DNA from: an uncultured Capnocytophaga sp.
GTDB lineage: Bacteria; Bacteroidota; Bacteroidia; Flavobacteriales; Flavobacteriaceae
Direction of reading: 5' to 3'
DNA: 7,087 nt
Assembly (NCBI GenBank): GCA_915070235.1
Contig: CAJZFM010000108.1
Location: forward strand, 1-7,087
Position 1 is the first letter of the stretch; each line of letters begins with the position of its first letter. Below are positions 4,406 through 7,087 of the stretch, one piece after another. The translations under genes were made by a program, and so were the position numbers. The notes beneath the pieces were generated by a model that was given only the letters and a program-made list of their open reading frames with translations, was not told where the DNA came from and searched no databases.

Positions 4406-6943
4406 CTACCAAGTAAAGGAGAGACCGCCTATGATGTTTCTTCCTACCCCAGGGATAAAGTTGGTTTTATCATCGGGAGTAGCCACAGGGTTAAGTCGCA
4501 TAGGTGGTGCGGTAACTTCTGCTTGTACCAGATAGCTGGAGGCATATACCTTATCAGCTAAGTTGTTGGCTTGCAAGAAGAAAGTCCATTGTCCTTTTTT
4601 GTAACCCAAGCGTGCCCCTACAAGGCTGTAAGGGTCTTGGTATAGCGTATTTTTGTGGTCAATAGGGGTTTTTACTGGAAGTGATTCGAGATTTACTTCA
4701 GCAAAGATTCCTATAGGGTGCTTATAGGTGAGGGCTGTAAAGAGGTAATGAGTAGGAATACCCGCAATTTGGTTGCCCTTAAGCTCACCGCCGTCAAAGA
4801 AGAAGTCGCTATAATTATAATTAACTGAAAGGGTGAAAGCATCTTCCTTGGCAGAGAACACATGAGTAAGGAAAGTAGATTGCAAACCAGCCTCCAAACC
4901 TCTGTGGATAGTCGCATAAGGCGTATTAACAGTATTACCCCCTACTCCTACACTACCATCGGCTATGGTAAAGATTTCATCTTTCACCCAAGAGTGGTAA
5001 GCACTTACATTCCATACAAAAGCCTGACCTATATTTCCTTTGGTACCGAGCTCCACAGTGGAGGCCTGCTGAGCCTTAAGGTCGGAGATGGTAATGGTGG
5101 TAGGTCCTGAATTGACATTGGAACTATTGTTATAGACCACTGGCGGTACTGGAGGGCGATTAGAGTTAGGTATAGCACTACCAGTCAAGCGTACAATTTC
5201 CAAGAAAGTAGGTGGCTCATAGCTACGAGAGAAGTTGGCAAAAACCTGCGCACGATCAGTGAACTTGTAAATCACCCCTACTTTAGGATTGATCGCATTG
5301 TAAGAGAAATCACCTGTTACAGGAGTAGTTGCATTGGGGTTAGGCAAGGCGCGAGCTTGCAAGCCATTAGGTGTCACAAAGAGGAATGGACGCTTAGCTC
5401 CTGTGAACTTGTCCTCCACCTTACGAGTATCATAGCTACCTTGTACGCTTATATTGGCCAAGAGGGAAGGGGTAATCTTGTACGTATCAGAGATATAAGC
5501 TATGGCATGGTTGGCCGTAAGATCTTGTTTGGCAAAAAGAGCACCGAAATTACCGCGATCGTTGTGGTAGCGGGACTGGTGCATAAGGCCTTGGCTGTAC
5601 TGCAAGCCAAGAGTAAAATCGTTTTTCTCGGTGGTATTGGTATAAGAGAGGCGTACCCCATAGTCATTATTGAAGTCCTGACGTACCCCATTGGCAATAG
5701 GATAGGTAAAGGCATCGTCAGCATATTGGTAATAAAGGGTCGCTAAGATAAGGTTGTTAGCATTGAGCTGATAAGCCAACTTGGTACCAAAGCGAGCGAT
5801 TTTGCTGCTTCGGTTAGGCTTGTCACGTACCACATTAGGGCCAAAGGCATATGGGAAAGTTGTCTTAGGTGCTTTGTTGATTTGCTTGCGATCACTCTCC
5901 ATTTGGTAGCGAGTAAGAGGGCCTGGGATATCAAAATAAAGGTCAGTGAAGGACGCATAGAGTCGTGCCTCAAACTTATCGGTAAACTTGCGACCCACAT
6001 TAAGCAAAGCATTAAAGCGCTTGGAACTGTTATAAGTACGGTAGCCATCGCTATGGTTATAGGACGAAGCCACGAAAAGGTCATTGCGACCAGCGGAGAA
6101 GCCAGAGGAAATCGTACTATTGAAGTAGTTAAAGCTACCAGCTTCCATCTTTACACTGAGAGGAGAGGCGTTATAGCCGTTCTTGGTAACAAAGTTCATA
6201 GCCCCACCGAGGGTAGCGCCTCCATGTTCGAGCGCATTGGCACCACGATAGATTTCCACGAGGTTGCTCACTTGGGGTTCTAATACACCTATTATATAAG
6301 AACCATCGGCAAAGTTGATCGGAATACCATCTTGGGAGAGCGCCACCCCACGTGATTGTGGGTTACTCTGGATTCCTGAACCGCGAATATTAAGGCGTGG
6401 TTGGTCATTACCCCCGAAGAAATCTTGGATAATAATCCCAGGTTCGCGCTGAAGGGCGTCCTTGAGGGTTTGGGAACGTTGTATATTTAAGTTCCTTAGG
6501 TCGGCCAAGTTGGTACCCCCTGCTACCTTATCAAGTTTTGCCTTAGCCAATCCCACCGAGTTGGCCATAAGGCTTGGGTTGTCCGAGATCACCACAGGCT
6601 GCAATTCTACAACACCCTCAAGTGTCTCTTCTGCATTGCGGCGAAGGGTTGTCTCCACATAGGTAACCCTATTTTCATTGTCCTGTAGCACTACAGGGAA
6701 CTCCAAAGGCGCGTAGCCCTCCTTGCTTACTTGCAGTGAAGGATGCTCATCGGAGGTGGTAAGAGTGTAGTTTCCCTTATCATCGGTAAGGGTACTCTCC
6801 CCTGTGGCTACCGATTTGACTGTAGCTTGGGTAATAGGTAACTTGTTTTCATCAAGGATCTTACCCTTGATCTTATATTGTGCCTGAAGACTCATGCCCA
6901 ACAAAAACACAATAAATAGTAAGAGATTTTTGTGTAAAATCAT
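4406..6943 (-). CDS. TonB-dependent outer-membrane receptor, ligand unknown
   Basis: This 845-aa outer-membrane transporter takes up a ligand using energy from TonB-ExbBD. A signal peptide (1-21, cleaving after SLQA) is followed by a carboxypeptidase-regulatory-like domain, about 23-105 (IKGKILDENKLPITQATV, then DDKGNYTL). ELQPVVIS at 113-120 is a plausible TonB box. The plug covers about 120-255: DALQREPGI at 162-170, RLNIRGSGIQSNPQSRGV at 183-200, QDGIPINFADGS at 204-215, IYRGANAL at 231-238 and GGAMNFVTKNGYN at 246-258. The 22-strand-type barrel occupies the rest and ends in an aromatic SFTW. No SusD-like gene flanks it, and it lacks SusC size, so it belongs to the siderophore/metal/cofactor-type group; FecA-like labels are sometimes given to such plugs, but the ligand is not decidable here. 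It is monocistronic, with its own promoter and terminator. The start at 6943 fits the signal peptide. Confidence 0.94.
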   Translation of the reverse strand: MILHKNLLLFIVFLLGMSLQAQYKIKGKILDENKLPITQATVKSVATGESTLTDDKGNYTLTTSDEHPSLQVSKEGYAPLEFPVVLQDNENRVTYVETTLRRNAEETLEGVVELQPVVISDNPSLMANSVGLAKAKLDKVAGGTNLADLRNLNIQRSQTLKDALQREPGIIIQDFFGGNDQPRLNIRGSGIQSNPQSRGVALSQDGIPINFADGSYIIGVLEPQVSNLVEIYRGANALEHGGATLGGAMNFVTKNGYNASPLSVKMEAGSFNYFNSTISSGFSAGRNDLFVASSYNHSDGYRTYNSSKRFNALLNVGRKFTDKFEARLYASFTDLYFDIPGPLTRYQMESDRKQINKAPKTTFPYAFGPNVVRDKPNRSSKIARFGTKLAYQLNANNLILATLYYQYADDAFTYPIANGVRQDFNNDYGVRLSYTNTTEKNDFTLGLQYSQGLMHQSRYHNDRGNFGALFAKQDLTANHAIAYISDTYKITPSLLANISVQGSYDTRKVEDKFTGAKRPFLFVTPNGLQARALPNPNATTPVTGDFSYNAINPKVGVIYKFTDRAQVFANFSRSYEPPTFLEIVRLTGSAIPNSNRPPVPPVVYNNSSNVNSGPTTITISDLKAQQASTVELGTKGNIGQAFVWNVSAYHSWVKDEIFTIADGSVGVGGNTVNTPYATIHRGLEAGLQSTFLTHVFSAKEDAFTLSVNYNYSDFFFDGGELKGNQIAGIPTHYLFTALTYKHPIGIFAEVNLESLPVKTPIDHKNTLYQDPYSLVGARLGYKKGQWTFFLQANNLADKVYASSYLVQAEVTAPPMRLNPVATPDDKTNFIPGVGRNIIGGLSFTW

Positions 6944-6972
6944 TTGTTAAATACTTTTTATTTAGACTGGGA

Positions 6973-7003
6973 CAAAATTACGAGTTTTTTCCAATATAAC
7001 AAA
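6973..7003 (-). promoter_or_regulatory. Promoter of the TonB-dependent receptor gene
   Basis: On the minus strand, TTTG (7003-7000) is followed after 19 nt by TAATTTTG (6980-6973), matching the Bacteroidota consensus at every fixed base. Transcription would begin near 6966, giving a leader of about 23 nt. The bases just before the ATG are A-rich with no Shine-Dalgarno. Confidence 0.82.
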
Positions 7004-7035
7004 TAGTTGCGAAATAAATTTATTTTTAACTATTT
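7001..7035. promoter_or_regulatory. Nested dyad upstream of the receptor promoter, candidate operator
   Basis: AAATAGTT (7001-7008) and AACTATTT (7028-7035) are exact reverse complements. Between them lies a perfect 14-bp palindrome, AAATAAATTTATTT (7012-7025), with nearly the same centre. The left arm overlaps the -33 TTTG. This is a plausible repressor or activator site, but the region is very AT-rich and the motif is not one I recognise (it does not match the E. coli-type Fur box). Confidence 0.45.
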
Positions 7036-7087
7036 TACTTTATTTCTAATAAATAAAATCAATTACAGCATCTATCAACAAGATATT

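Noticed and set aside
5357..6283. Plus- and minus-strand ORFs of 74 to 133 aa inside the receptor gene
   Set aside because: All lie within the intact receptor reading frame, with composition typical of shadow frames.

Overview
The window looks like chromosome of a Bacteroidota bacterium, most likely class Flavobacteriia. Four things support this. ObgE has the Bacteroidota-type N-terminus and length. The transketolase is split, with its C-terminal half as a separate gene. Promoters fit the Bacteroidota pattern TTTG-N19/20-TAnnTTTG, and start codons lack Shine-Dalgarno sequences. There is a carboxypeptidase-regulatory-domain plus plug plus barrel TonB-dependent receptor. A Capnocytophaga-like genus is plausible, but I cannot establish it from this sequence alone.

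Layout: obgE (minus, 67-1065) is divergent from purE (plus, 1185-1658). purE converges on a four-gene minus-strand operon (4295 down to 1812): a SUKH/SMI1-like protein of unknown function, the C-terminal half of a split transketolase, a bacterial SUI1/eIF1-like factor, and a DgkA-type membrane lipid kinase. Gaps inside this operon are 6 nt, 1 nt and an overlap. Upstream of it lies a separate minus-strand outer-membrane TonB-dependent receptor (4406-6943) with its own promoter, a candidate operator dyad and an intrinsic terminator. The terminator's T-tract runs into the -33 box of the operon promoter.

The genes are mostly housekeeping: ribosome assembly GTPase, purine synthesis, pentose phosphate pathway, initiation factor, lipid recycling and nutrient uptake. 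I see no defence system, phage, insertion sequence, CRISPR array, tRNA or rRNA.

The most notable non-coding signal is an 11-mer, CATTAATCATT, present in six exact copies, all in the short regions flanking purE. Two lie across the purE promoter. Four form the outer arms of a 174-bp inverted-repeat element (1640-1813) between the convergent purE and dgkA genes. That element reaches into the end of purE and supplies the dgkA stop codon.
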